From: Chimonanthus salicifolius
Lineage: Eukaryota > Streptophyta > Magnoliopsida > Laurales > Calycanthaceae
Length of the DNA stretch: 64,000 nucleotides
Assembly (NCBI GenBank): GCA_013350335.1
Contig: CM023535.1
Coordinates: 27,496,617 to 27,560,616, forward strand
Reading direction: 5' to 3'
In this document: positions 48,310 through 60,106 of the stretch, one piece after another
How positions within the stretch are numbered: position 1 is the stretch's first letter
Layout: the number at the start of each line of letters is the position of its first letter
The notes under the pieces: model-generated
What the model was told of the DNA's origin: nothing
Database searches by the model: none
The model's input: the letters and a program-made list of their open reading frames with translations, nothing else
Made by a program: the position numbers and the translations under genes

Positions 48310-51300
48310 TGTCACGCCCCGACCCGAAGGGTGGGCCCGGAACGCGACTGATTTTTTTTTTTAAAATTAAATCAACTCAAGCATACATCTGGGCCGGATC
48401 AACAGTTAGGCACAAAGGTCACACATGACCCCAACATGTGGACTTAAACATATACCATAAGTCTACCCAACAAATAGACATAGAAAATACAAACATCAAT
48501 ATACATAATTCCAAACATTGAATTATCATTCAAAATATCATCAGAGTAACTACAAAAGCGTAGTAGTTTTCAATACATGACATTGATACAAACTAAGTAC
48601 CACACCCGGTACTTTACAAAAACAAGAGGTTCTAAGAACCAGAAAGCACAGATAAGGGTGTTCCCCTCAGTGGGAATCCCAAAACACCGTCGTAGCTTAT
48701 CCACCCTAAGCTTGAAATAAAGGGTTCTCCTCCTCGGGTTCATCTCCTGAAATGTGAGTGGGGTGAGCTAACTAGCCCAGTGAAGGAAATATAACAGTTT
48801 AGTTAAGTAAACAACAGGTTAGTACAATAATCAATGGTTGCAATATAATATCTCATGCTTGATAATAAATTCACAATATCAAGTAAAGTCTCATCATCAT
48901 TTCCATCATCTCGTCATCATCTTTCCATTACTGCTGTCATCCAACGTAACGCCTACCGACTACGCTGAGACCATTGTATTAAGTCCCGACACGATCAAAA
49001 TACATCCTTTGCTAGTGCATCTCTGGCTCTCCCATAGCCGATACTGACACCCTCAAGTCAACAACTGTCGACACCCGTGGCCTAGTAGATGTAAATCATC
49101 TCCCATATGGCCGATATTGGTTCAATAGTCAAGGGCACGTGGAAGCAGTCTTACACATTTCATATGATCAATATCATAGCATTTACCAGCATTATAAGCA
49201 CTCTTACCATAGTGCGTCAAGTCTAGGCACATAAGTGGGTTCATCAAATCTGAAACCACTCATTGCTCAATATCCATATCAAATAAACCTGTTTACATCA
49301 AGCTGCAAAGTTAAGTTCCCTCACCATATGTGTGGTTTCGCGGTCTCTATTCAAACAAACAGACAAATGCACAATCAATATACATAGCATCAAATACATA
49401 CACATAAGTAGTATTTCGAAATCCCACGTTTTCCTAAAAATATCCAAGGTGCATGGAATTGAGTCTCCTACTTGGTTTCTATCATTTTTAAATTATAATC
49501 ATTCACAAGATAATAAAATAAAAAGGGTGCTCAGTCCAAAACTCATATTATCTTTTGGACAGTGGCCAGATTGACTTATTGAGTCAGGTCTAGATTCTCG
49601 GGTCACTTCTCGGTTGTCTTCTGGATAGGACCAGATCTGACATGTTGAGTAAGGCCTCGAGGTCACTTAGTGTCCGACAAATATAGCGTCGGCCTAAAAG
49701 TGAGATCACTCAGTGCCCAACCAATAGAGTCGGCCTGGAAGTGAATACAATAGTATATATACTATAGTAATAAGAGAAGAGGGTTAGTACATTTTTAGAT
49801 TAACAAGGGGTACTAACATCACATGCAATTAATAATAATCAAACAAGAACATTTTACACTTAAAAAATTGGGTCCCTCGGAACCAGGTAATGTGGCTTCG
49901 AATCATCCGAACCACACCTAAACTAGTCACTGACCTCGGATCATGGGTCTGACTTTGGATCGTCTGAAGATCGGGTCTCGGATCATTCGAAGTCCATCCG
50001 AACTGAAAAACAGAGAAAAACAAGTCTCGGTGGGTCTGTGCACTTCGGAACATCCGAAGTAGGGTTCGGAACGTTCGAGTGGGGCTCGGTCCTTCCGAAC
50101 TTTGCTCGGGTCGTCCGAGTGGGTCAGGCTAGCCTCGGGCGTAACTGGGCTTCGGGTGAAGCTCAGAACATCCGAGGGTTGCTCTCGGACCGTCCGAGAG
50201 TCGTCTTCCTCACTGTTTGCACCAGCAAACAGTGACGGCAGACACACTATGAAATACAAATCCGGAAACAGTGGGTTTCCCGAATTCGGTTTCCACACCT
50301 ATCTGGTCCGATGGACTCCTCTGGGAGTCCTCTTTCCATAGGGAATGGTTTGGAGCTTTGAAGCTTAGTAGGCCATTAGATCTTAACACCAAAAGCTCAC
50401 GGGTACAAGAGAACCCATGGTTTTCCTTAAACTTTGAAATGGTTTTTCTCACTCAAAACTAAACCAAAATCGGTTTTACTTGATTAAACCACCTACAATT
50501 TGAAAAGGAACACAGTGGTTACCTTCACTGGAGTTCCTGGGCTAAAATCCGGTCTTTTGAAAATCTCTTCCTTCTTAAGCTATGGTGGAAAAACAGAGAG
50601 AAATGATCGACTGGTTTTCACAGCTGAGAGGGAGACTGAGAGAGAAGAAGAAGATTTGAGGGAGTTGGTCTGTTGAAAGGAGGCCTAATTTATAGAAAAT
50701 TGGCCGGAAGAAGGAGCTGGTTGGCCACTGCATGCGGCTGCATGCAGCGGCAGCTGACGTTCCAAACAGTAACGATACTGTTTGGTCTGGTTGCAGATTA
50801 GTCCTCCCATACTTCTAAATTTGCAAATAAATCCCAGTTTTAATAAAAAGTCTATTTTTAACTAAAATCATGATATTAAAAACTCACAATCTTAATCCAA
50901 TCTTACAGATAAGTTGGGTTTTAAAAACTTAAATCACCGTAAAAAATTTGAGATTTAAAACTCAATAAAACCCATTGATTTAAATAAAAATCACATTTTA
51001 ATACTATTTACTTAATTAAACAAATGTTAAATAAAACAATTTAGAGACCTCATTTTGGGGTTTTAAAGAATAACTAGACCATACCTAAAATGGTCTACCA
51101 TACCATACTAGTTTCCAAAATTATTTCATTTCCAAAATCATTTAAAATAATTATTTCCCCATTTCGGGGTTTTGACGGGCGATTTTAAATACCATTCTCT
51201 GAAAATAAAATTATTTTAAAATCAGAAATACAAATCCTTTATTAAGGAGAACATTATCATCCAAAAATAATCACATAACAACATAATGCATAAAATAATA

Positions 51301-51480
51301 ATAACAAGCGATAAATTACCAAAATGCCCCTCCAGCTGAACGAGCTGGATCACTGAGCTTTCGACCTCGGATTGGGCCACACTTGGACTTTTCTCAAAAC
51401 TCTAACCGAAATCTCAGAAATTAACCGGTTACACAAGATTATTAAGCTAAACTATGCCTAATCTGGGTCAGGGTATTACA
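48310..51480 (-). mobile_element. 3.17-kb solo LTR, target duplication GATAC
   Basis: It starts TGTCACGCCCCGACCC and ends GGGTCAGGGTATTACA. GATAC is duplicated exactly at 48305-48309 and 51481-51485. The element lacks primer site, polypurine tract and polyprotein. In reverse, a TATA-like box (TTTCTATAAATTAGG inverse, about 50688) precedes a GA-rich leader. It is the best-preserved member of the family also seen at 8637, 11419, 12569 and 22269. Confidence 0.85.
49850..50210. repeat. Cluster of TCGGA...TCCGA words in the LTR
   Basis: About ten imperfect inverted motifs such as CTTCGGAACATCCGAAG and CTCGGACCGTCCGAG occur in 360 bp. In the reverse (LTR) sense they lie downstream of the TATA-like box, so they would be transcribed. 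Confidence 0.6.
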
Positions 51481-51582
51481 GATACAATGAGAAACTCTAT
51501 TCTTTTAGTGCAAAAAGCAGGAATACGAACACAATTAGGACGCGAAGAGAAAACCGGGGACCGTAAGAACATTCTTAAGTGA

Positions 51583-51980
51583 ATCGATGATAAATCGATC
51601 TTGGGGGGGGGTTCCTCTTCAGCCACTGACACCACTGAGACTCGCCCGACTAGCACCACTGAGGCTCGCCCGACTGGCACCACTCAACCTCGTCCGACTG
51701 GCCCCACTCAGCGTCATCCTATTGGCCCCACTCAGCCTCGTCCGACTGGTGTTGTTCATCAAGTGCGTTCAACTGGCCTCCTATTGAGTGTGACTGGGCG
51801 TCTTCCATTGGAACAACCTAAGTCTCTTGATACTGCACCAGCACCTCCTTCATCTACACCAGCACCTCCTTCATCGGCACCAACACCTCTTTCATTGGAT
51901 CCTGCTCCTATTGATGTTGATGCACCTCCTTCATCTGCACCTGCTTCTACATCTACCCTAGCTCCTGCCTCCGAGTAGCC
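51583..51980 (+). other. Thr/Pro-rich low-complexity open stretch
   Basis: It is open in one frame from TTG 51601 to TAG 51976-51978, with no ATG. 24-bp units encoding TTxxRPTG-like repeats (51640-51750) are followed by units encoding APPSS (51840-51950). There is a G-run (nine G) at 51602. It could be a further exon of the transposon ORF (disordered tail) or only a minisatellite. It starts 21 bp after the ORF's stop. Confidence 0.4.
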
Positions 51981-52029
51981 GTTCTATTTAAAATTTTTGT
52001 AATTTTCATATTTTAATATTCATATGTAA

Positions 52030-52165
52030 AGTTTGTAAATTTTGAATGAACATGGTGAATGTTTTTTTTTATGACATCTTTTGTCAATTTTGAATGAACA
52101 TGGTGAATGATTTCTTTTTATGACCTATTTTGTCTATTTGAATGAACACGGTGAATGTTTTGTGT
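52030..52165. repeat. Three ~50-bp units
   Basis: (T)TTGAATGAACA(T/C)GGTGAATG occurs near 52040, 52089 and 52137. Confidence 0.75.
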
Positions 52166-52204
52166 GTATGTAAATTTTGTAAACAACTGAATAAACATGG
52201 GACC

Positions 52205-52415
52205 CTTTGTCTGTCATTAAATATGGGAGCATTGAGTGGTCTGTCACTAAATATGGGACCTTTGAGTGGTATGTCACTAAATATGGGATTCAGTGGTTTA
52301 TAGCTAAATATGGGAGCTTTGAGTGATCTGTCACTAAATATGGGACTTTAGAGTGGTCTATCACTAAACATGGGACCTTAGAGTGGTCTATCACTAAATA
52401 TGGAACCTTATAAAT
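52205..52415. repeat. Seven ~30-bp tandem units
   Basis: The unit is GTCTGTCACTAAATATGGGA then CCTTTGAGTG, with substitutions and one shortened copy. Confidence 0.85.
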
Positions 52416-52455
52416 CAGATGGCTTGATTAAAGAAAAGTTTTTCCCATTAGTGAA

Positions 52456-52523
52456 GAAGTTTGTCAATGAATGCTGGAGTAAACAACCATAGCTGTTTAC
52501 TCCAGCATTCTTTGACAAACTTC
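52456..52523. repeat. 30-bp stem hairpin with 8-nt loop
   Basis: Arm 52456-52485 begins GAAGTTTGTCAATGAATGC and pairs with 52494-52523 at 29 of 30 positions, loop ACCATAGC. It lies just after the tandem repeats. Confidence 0.9.
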
Positions 52524-53145
52524 CTTAGTGAGCAGTTAATAAATAATTTAAATTCATCAAAATTAAAGAACTTAAAAATATAAGATTTTCAAACTTATAT
52601 TTATGCTTAAATATCTCCATCAAACCCGTAACGTCAAACCAAAGTTAAACTTAAGTAGAGTGCAAAATTCTTCAAGATTAAAAAACAATTTTGAATAGTT
52701 TAACAACATTATAATTCTATTGATTTAATAAATGTGCTTTTCGCAGTCTGATATGAACTTTTTATTGCCATCTCATCATCATCATTATGAGCCATAATCT
52801 TTTATAGGTTTTAGACTCTTTTATAAGTTACTTCACTGTGTAACATGCTATTTTTTTATCCATTCCTTCAATATTTTTAATAATCAACCTCTCCATGTTG
52901 TACTGTTTTTCGTACCTCAGACTATCAAATTAAAGCAAAGTATGCCAAAATTAGGGTATAAAAGTTTAAAAATTAAAAATAAATTGAATCATCAAAATTT
53001 AGATAGCTTAAAAATGTGGGTTCTTTGATCCAATTAAGGTTTTTTTTTTTTCAATCTTATCAACCATTGAACATTTTAAATAAATGCATCACAATTAAAA
53101 CAAAGTATGACTCAAATGGGGCACAAAAGTCAAAAGGGTTTGAAA
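52524..53145. other. AT-rich spacer
   Basis: No gene or repeat family recognised. Confidence 0.4.
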
Positions 53146-53777
53146 TTTTTTGGAGGTGCTAGAACACGATGCAAGATTCACTCTAAAAGAGGGGAGAGTG
53201 AATAGGAAAATCTACACACAAGTTGGTCATTTTAAAAATTTACTTGATTAATTAATAATTTTGCAGCAGATATAAGATAATCAAGTGTGTGTGTATTAGC
53301 AAATGTGATTAGACAATCATTCAAGCAATTAACTCTAATACTACAAGACCAATATAAAGTGGTTCGGAGTAAACCCTCCTACATCCACTGATGGAGTCAC
53401 CCAACCTTGGGCTATCACCAATTCACTAAGTGGAGAATTACGAGAAACACTTGCCTTTCAAGCTTTGCAGAGTGTAGATGTGTGCTTCTCAAATCTCCTT
53501 CCCAATGTGATCTCACAAGTATGCCGATGATGTGCCAAGTGTAAAGCAATTACAAGCTATGGGAAGCCTCTAGGAAATGGGGTCCCCAATGTCTATCCTA
53601 GATGTTTTGCCTTTGCTTGTCTTTCTCTATTTCAAACTCAATCTATGAAGATTGATTGATTTGAATGATTCACCAAGATGTGTACAAGAAAGATGATCAT
53701 CCTTCCTTTGCCTATTGATTTCACTGATGAGTGTGGTAGATATGGATCATAAATGTTCACTCCAAGGATCTCAAAAT

Positions 53778-53970
53778 TGTAATACCCCGCCCCAAAAGTC
53801 CCACATTGCTAGTTGCATTGGAAATTCCCTGGTATATAAGTGGTAGCCTTCTTCCTCTAGCATAAGGCCTTTTTGGAGCAACAATGGGTCGGCTTGTCAA
53901 TTGAAAGTCGTGTAGGCCGTGTGTAAGGCCCAGATCGGACAATATCATGCTAGCGGGACGGGTCATTACA
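53778..53970. mobile_element. Solo LTR of the TRIM family
   Basis: It starts TGTAATACCCCGCCCC, ends GGGACGGGTCATTACA, and contains CTGGTATATAAGTGG. It matches the TRIM LTRs at 60107 and 60435 except for a ~35-bp deletion after CCGCCCC. Flanks AAAAT / AAAAC are a 4-of-5 target duplication. Confidence 0.8.
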
Positions 53971-54516
53971 AAAACAGTTGGAAATAATGTTGTATTTATA
54001 AAGGAGGCAAACCTGTTTTCGTAACTGTTCTTCACTGACAAGTTGACCAAACTGATGGGTTAGTCAACTTAAATGTGACCGTTCAACCACCCGACCGTTG
54101 TGCATTAATTGCCGTCCTACGATACATAAATTGGAACAACCGATGGCTCGGTGTTACTGATGGGTCGACAACCTTATGTTCGATATATCGAGCTCTTCGA
54201 TGGACATGTCCAGTTTATCAGAGAGCAGTATAAAAATAGAGAGCCTACTCATCCAGAACCTTGAAAATATTGATCCACATGTCTATCCATCGATGGATTG
54301 ATCCTGCCACTCTCGATGGGTCGAAGACCTAGATGTGTCTATTTGAGAGTACTTGAGAGTCCTAAGTCTATAACTCATACTTGACCTAGGTCGACGTGTC
54401 GTGTTCACCGATGGGTCTATATTCCTCATTGATGTGTCGGTGCACCGACATGTCTATCTCCCTTATCAGAGAGCACCCGAATTTTATAGTCTGTTCGTTC
54501 CAGAGACTGCAATAAA

Positions 54517-54765
54517 CCAGTTGACATATTGATGACCACAATGGGTCGGTCTTGTGTCACCAGTGGGTTGGTGCACTCGATAAGCTCGATTCTGAGAGTG
54601 GTCCTGAGTGATAGTCCTTCCAGTGCAGAACCCCTGCCAATCCAGTTAATGTGTCGATGACCGCGATGGGTCTGTCCTGTCTTCACGATAGGTCGGTGGA
54701 CTCAATGGGTCAACCTGACAGTTTACCAGATTTCCAATGTTTATCCCATCTGGTTCTGTGACTGT
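54517..54765. repeat. Two ~125-bp direct repeats
   Basis: CCAGTTGACATATTGATGACC at 54517 and CCAGTTAATGTGTCGATGACC at 54642, each followed by (A)TGGGTC(G/T)GTC and GGT(T/C)GGTG. Confidence 0.65.
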
Positions 54766-55080
54766 CCAGGGACCACTAAGGTTTGTTTATGTTCTTACCA
54801 ACATTTTCCACTAAGCCTAGTCAAGGTCTACTAAGGGTGTGGGTTTCACCTAAAGTCATCTATGGCCAGTTTTACATGTGTGTGATTGCCATACACTCGG
54901 TGATGTTTGAATCTTACACTTGATCTTCCATTTCTTCTTTGAGCTTTGGATTCAATCTTCATCACACCTTGAGTCTTGTTCATAATTTCAACATTTCGAG
55001 GCAATGTTTCACTTAAGTCATTGAATTGACAAATAGATGACTTGGCAAGCCAGGATACTAACATGATTAATAGAAAATTT

Positions 55081-56136
55081 AAATTAAATTAAATTTAGTG
55101 AGCTTAGAAAATATAGATTTATAGATCTGATCAATGAGTATTTTATTTTTGTCATATTTTAGTTTCAATATTCATATTATACTTTTCCAGTGAACTAATC
55201 GTATTTGATCTTAATTTTTAAATTTAATAAAATTGAGAAAGCTTTAAAACATAAGTTTATAAATTCAATCATATGATTCTTTTCAATTCATATTAAATAT
55301 TTTCTCAATATCCATCATATTTGATCAAATGAGTCCTAAAAAAAAGTGCAACAATTAAAAATAAAAAATAAGTTAAAATTATTAAATTTTGAGATGCTTT
55401 GAAAATATGGCTTTATTTGTATAGTTAATGTAGAATTTTTTCAGTCTCTGTCAAAAATAAAAAAATACTAGGGCATTTTTACACTCGGGACAAGAGCCTC
55501 ATATGGGCCCCATATCTTTTAAAACTTAAATTATTGAAATTATTATAATTTTATTTTAAATTCAAATTTAAACTCTTATAATTTTCATTTGATACACCTT
55601 CATTATTAGAATAATTATGATATTTAAAAGTATTTTAAATAATTCAATTTCAATCTTTAAAATTAAGAGATAAAATGATTTCATGAATTTCACTTTTATT
55701 ATTAGCTAACTCTCATGATAATTTATCTACAAATATAATATTTTTTATCATATGATAAACTTTATTCTATACCTTGTGTTGTCGATTTCAATTCAAGCGT
55801 TTTGTAGAACTTGTCTCACTCCACATCCTAAAAATAAAATCCCTTTTCATCATTAATAACCTTTTTACTTGGACTAGACGGGAGAGAAAATTGATAATAA
55901 AATAAAATTTTGTAATTTTGATGATAATTCACATATGAAATAGTTTGCACAAAAGTAAGATTATTTGTGACGGTAGAGGATACAAATAATAAAAGAAACA
56001 ACGTGCAGCACCTGTGACACGAGACATCTTCATCGGCGAATTTGCAAAGGGCATTGCCGTCATTTATCATTACGAGCAAAAAGTCGAAAACCCATTGAAA
56101 TGCCATTCCCCTCTCACTTTCGTACCAAACGTGCGA
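55081..56136. other. AT-rich spacer and probable promoter of the next gene
   Basis: No gene. The last ~150 bp are less AT-rich and probably contain the transcription start of the gene at 56137. Confidence 0.4.
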
Positions 56137-58765
56137 ATGGCGGGAAGAGGGCTTTGTTCTCCATTTTCCATCGGTAATCCGTTCTCTACCAAATTGTTTT
56201 TGTTAAACCTATTTTTTTCTTTTTTCTTTAAGAGTTGGAAGCTGATGATTTATGAGGAAAACAATTTCTTTTTGGAATCCAAGCAAAAACCTTATAATCA
56301 ATGGAAACTTGTGTCTTCTTCTATATTTTTCAATTTTCATCTCGCCCATCCTTTTATATTTCGCAGGAAATTGCAAGGTGGAAATCGAAGGAAGTAACTT
56401 CTGCTGCGACTCAACACCGCGAAGTCTCCTCATTTCGTTCCCAAACAAGACCCAAATCAAAATATCTGGTAAATCCCTCTCTCTATTTTTCTCTTAGGTT
56501 ATGATTGATTGCAGTAGTTGTATATTAAAAAGTACTTTTTATGTGTTTTCTGGTATAATAATCCCCCCTGCATTTTACAAGGAAGGAAGGTCAAAAGTGT
56601 GATGTAATCCATTTGGATGCATGGGAATGAAAGTGCTTTGTTAGAGAAAACTGGTCAAAACCAAAAGAGAGATGAGTTTAGCCATTTTTAATTAAAAGTC
56701 GATATTGTCTGGCACTGTACTGTACATGCATCCAAATGGTGACTTCAGAATTCATATATTGCTTTGTCACTCATTTGATAGAGAAGGGTGTTTTGTTTAT
56801 TTGACTGGAAACGATAGAGTATGGGGCCCATCTCACTACTAAGATCTGTTCTTCAAGGGATATTTTGTGGCCATCTTCCAAATCTCTCCATGTTTGATAG
56901 AGGAATCCACGGAATTAGATCACTAAGGGCGCATGTGTTGGCTTCCTAGGAAAGTGAATTTCAATGAAAAAAATATTTTGGAAAATAGCTTGGTAGGAAT
57001 TTGCTTTTTAATCTATTTTTTTTCTTTCTGTTTGCTAATTGCTACCAACGAAATTTTTGTTGATAAATGGGTCAAGTTGAGTTGGATTAGTCCATTTAAT
57101 AGATAGATGAGATTTAGGTAATGTATGGGTTGGATCTGCTCATTTATAATCGTTTAGGGTCGGTCAACTCATTTCATAAGTAGGCCAAGTTTGCACAAGC
57201 TACAACTCAGGTGGGCCAGGCAGAGTATTGGACTTGCCCAAGCTTGGGCCTAATTTGCAATTAAAGGGCCCGAGCTTGAGCCTAAGTCTGGTCAACCTGA
57301 ATTAGTCAAACCTAAGCCCTTCCCAAATTGTATTTGTAGGCTCAAGCCCGAGATTATATGTGGGCTTCTTTGGGCCTAGAATGGAAGTCTTTCTATTATT
57401 TTATTAAAGCATAAATTATAGATTTATAAATTTTATGTTTATACACAAATACAATATATACAAAAAGTAAATTTTATAAATTATGGCTCAAATTGGGATT
57501 TTGTGCCAAACTTGGGCTTTCATGTATAGGCCCGACCTAATCCAATTTCTGTTTTGGGCTTGATAGTTTAGACAAAAATGAACTTGACCCAAGTCCTGGT
57601 CAACCCAAACCCAATTTAATTTTGGGGTATTTAATGCCGGTTTTGGTTAGGATTGGCCAAATTTGCACCCCTAATTGGGTTGGTTAGGCTTTTAATAGAG
57701 GTGCCAAGTTTGGTAGACCCATTAAGCTTGGTCATCTACTCGGATCAGGTCGAGCCATTTGATAAATGGGTTGTTCAATACATTTTGTAAATGAGTTGAG
57801 TTGGGCCAATCTATTTAATTTTAGTTGGATCAAGTTAATCCATATAATAAATGGGTCATATTGGGTCAACTCATTTAACCGTAGTTGGGTCATGTCAACT
57901 TGTTCAATAAATGAGTCAAGTAGGGCATGCATTTGATCAAGGTGTTTAACATTTATTTGGTCAAGGCCTTAAACGTGTGCTTCATAAGTTTTCTTAGGAA
58001 AGCATTTCTCCATAGCTCATGATTGAAATTTTTTTGGATTGTTTTCTTAGAAAAATTAGCCTTTTGAATCTAGATTCCTAGGAAGATTTGTGTAAATAAA
58101 TAAGGGAAAATCTATGTAAACATATTTTTTCTGAGATTTGGGCCCCATCTATATAAATGGCCTTTTTTTTTTTTTTTGGAATTGATTTGTGCATTGGTAC
58201 TTTTTCTTAAATGGGGCATTGGATGATGTTTTTTTTTGGGAAATTTCCCATTTTGCCTCTGATTTTGTGCTTGATGAATTAAGTAGTGAGGGTCAATTCC
58301 ATTTTGCTCTTAATTTTGTGCTTGATGAATTAAGAAGTGAAAGGGAAAATTCGGGAAGTCTCCAAAATTACATCACCCGCTGCCCCATTAAAAGAAAAGT
58401 ACCGGTGCACAAATCAAAACCCTCTTTTTCCCTTTCTAAATGAGATTGAATCCTTTTTTTTTTAAATATACATTTTGCCAATGAATGGTACCATGTTTGT
58501 TCATATTTTCCTTTTGGTGTGGCAGTGAATGATTCAAGGAAGTACAAAACAAGGAAATCATGCAATGATCATTTGTTAGATTATAGATCAAAAGAAAGCG
58601 GTACATTTAATGCACTTTTCCTTGTTAAATTTCATATAATTAGTATTTTGGTATTGAAACTACAATATTTCCATTGAAGGAGAGAGGCCATGCCTTTTTG
58701 AAGATCATTCATTCTTGCTCTTAAATCCCAAGGACATAGATAGCCGCAGTAAATTGCTACATCAG
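56137..58765 (+). CDS. 5' exons of an unidentified host gene (first 100 codons)
   Basis: Exons can be read as 56137-56173, 56367-56468, 58526-58600 and 58680-58765. Splice sites are GT-AG, the first three introns are phase 1, the fourth phase 0, and the frame is open throughout. The ATG context (GCGAATGGCG) is good. The product begins MAGRGLCSPFSI and includes a segment with NFCCDSTPRSLLISFPNK, a basic polar stretch (NDSRKYKTRKSC) and RPCLFEDHSFLLLNPKDID. No transmembrane helix or signal peptide is seen. The last donor at 58766 opens an intron that receives a copia element at 58942, and later exons would lie beyond 64000. The CLFED...LLNPKD block faintly recalls plant GNAT-like acyltransferase-related proteins, but I cannot confirm it. 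The gene may be intact with a large intron, or truncated. Confidence 0.65.
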
Positions 58766-58941
58766 GTAATGCATCTTCTCTTTCTAAGCACATTCTATGG
58801 ACATGTTTGAATTGGGTGAGTGTGGAGGAAGAGAAAAAACATGATTAGTTTCTTCCCGGACATCATATTGGATAATTCTTTTAAAGTAACTCTTGAGTAC
58901 TTATGGATGTATATACATCCCTCTCATCTATTGATTGCAGA

Positions 58942-59135
58942 TGTCAATAATAATTTTTTTAAATATACATTCACTTGTACTTTAGGATGATAGATTTCCT
59001 CAATGCATTAATGTTGATTAACAAAAGAATACAATAATATAAGAAAACACAAAGCTCTAATAAAGAAATGACTAAACTACCCTCTGAATTAACTACCCTT
59101 ATATACAAAAAGAAAATAACACATAATTCTTAACA
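58942..59135 (-). repeat. 3' LTR of the copia element, with polypurine tract
   Basis: In reverse it starts TGTTAAGAATTATG, carries a TATA box (GTATATAAGG; 59097-59106 inverse) and ends near TTATTGACA (about 194 bp). The adjoining 59136-59151 reads AAGTTTGAAAGTGGG in reverse, a polypurine tract. Confidence 0.65.
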
Positions 59136-59230
59136 CCCACTTTCAAACTTGCGATGTTACAGTGTTAAGCATCGAGAGTTTGTCAAGAAGATACTGGAAG
59201 CGTGTAACAGTGTGAGACTTCGTGAAGAAG

Positions 59231-59545
59231 TTAGCCAATTGCATAGCGGAGAGACAAATGGAAGAGAAATCGTGCCAAACTGTAGATGATGTCGCACAAA
59301 GTGGCAGTCCAACTCAATATGGTGCGCTCATGGAAAATCGAGTTGTGTGCGATTTGAATAGCACTCTTATTATTACAATACATGGGAGTAGGAGTAGAAA
59401 GAGAAACTCTCATATCTGCAAGTAACCAACGAAGCCAAACGATCTCAGCAATGGTAGAAGCCATAGCTTGATACGCAGCCTCAGCAGACGAACGAGCAAT
59501 AACATCTTGCTTTTTGCTCCTCCAAGAAATGAGAGAATCACCCAT
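59231..59545 (-). pseudogene. Copia RNase H fragment
   Basis: It contains SWRSKKQDVIARSSAEAAY and WLRWLLADM, typical of copia RNase H. CNNKSAI stands where CDNKSAI is usual, so a catalytic Asp is replaced by Asn. After HERT the frame is lost by a small deletion, and the usual HIELDCHF continues in another frame. Confidence 0.85.
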
Positions 59546-59656
59546 AAACTTACGATCAGAAGGATCACTAGCCTAGCCCGCATCAGAGAAGGCTCGAAGC
59601 TCCAAAGCAGATGAAGAGGGAAGTAACAAACTTTGGTATAAGGTGCCACGAATGTA

Positions 59657-60106
59657 TCACAAAATACGAATGACAGCTGCCCAATGCACAGATGTAGGTG
59701 GGGAGACAAACTGACTGACAACATGAACTGCATATGCAATATTTGGTCGCATAATCGTGAGATAGACCAAGCTCCCAACTATAGTACAATACAATGTAGG
59801 GTAAGCTAAAGGCACATCATCAGAAGGAGTATAATGAACATTGAGCCCTAAAGGAGTCTCAACTGGCCTGGTGTCTGTAATGCGGGCTCTGTGAAGAACT
59901 TCAGTAGCATATTTGGATTGAGAGAGAAGAAAGCCTTTAGGAGAAAAGGCAACTTCAATACCTGAGAAATATCGCAGAGGCCCCAAGTCCTTCATTTGAA
60001 AGTGTCTGTGCAACTATAACTTCAACTACGTTATACCATCAAGATCATTACCTGTTAGGATCAGATCATCAACATACAAAAGCAAAAGTATACGACCAAC
60101 AGAAGT
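59657..60106 (-). pseudogene. Copia reverse transcriptase, C-terminal part
   Basis: The YVDD active-site box is at 60065-60076 (reverse), followed by LILTGNDLDGI and, after a frame break, FQMKDLGPLRYFSGIEVA and RPNIAYAVHVVSQF. It is cut at 60106 by the TRIM. Confidence 0.85.

Larger units (their letters stand above)
47015..51582 (+). pseudogene. 'Putative plant transposon protein'-like ORF interrupted by a solo LTR
   Basis: ATG at 47015 opens 432 codons that run into the LTR inserted at 48310. After the LTR the same frame resumes at 51486 and ends at TGA 51580-51582. Without the insertion the frame is intact at 463 codons. Residues 8-40 are basic, then acidic. Residues 65-270 contain KLVKEFYANM, KGSEIEIS, LDKMFKFP and a hydrophobic helical block. 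These resemble the 'putative plant transposon protein' domain of repetitive plant genes (family recalled, not searched). Residues 342-412 form a heptad coiled coil with two near copies of DEKLAEMEGRLIG. It sits next to a TIR-family terminus (46190), so it probably belongs to that element. Function is unknown. As it stands, translation would stop in the LTR. Confidence 0.65.
53146..55080. mobile_element. Unclassified retroelement-derived sequence
   Basis: The text GAGGGGAGAGTGAATAGG and AAGTGGTTCGGAGTAAACCCTCCTACATCCACTGATGGAG-type wording (split across 53204-53398) is of the kind found in LTRs of large plant retroelements. Class, orientation and limits are unresolved. There are no protein domains. 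It contains a solo TRIM LTR and a 125-bp duplication. Words such as CGATGGGTCG recur, and their inverse (CGACCCATCG) occurs at 21990. Confidence 0.35.
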
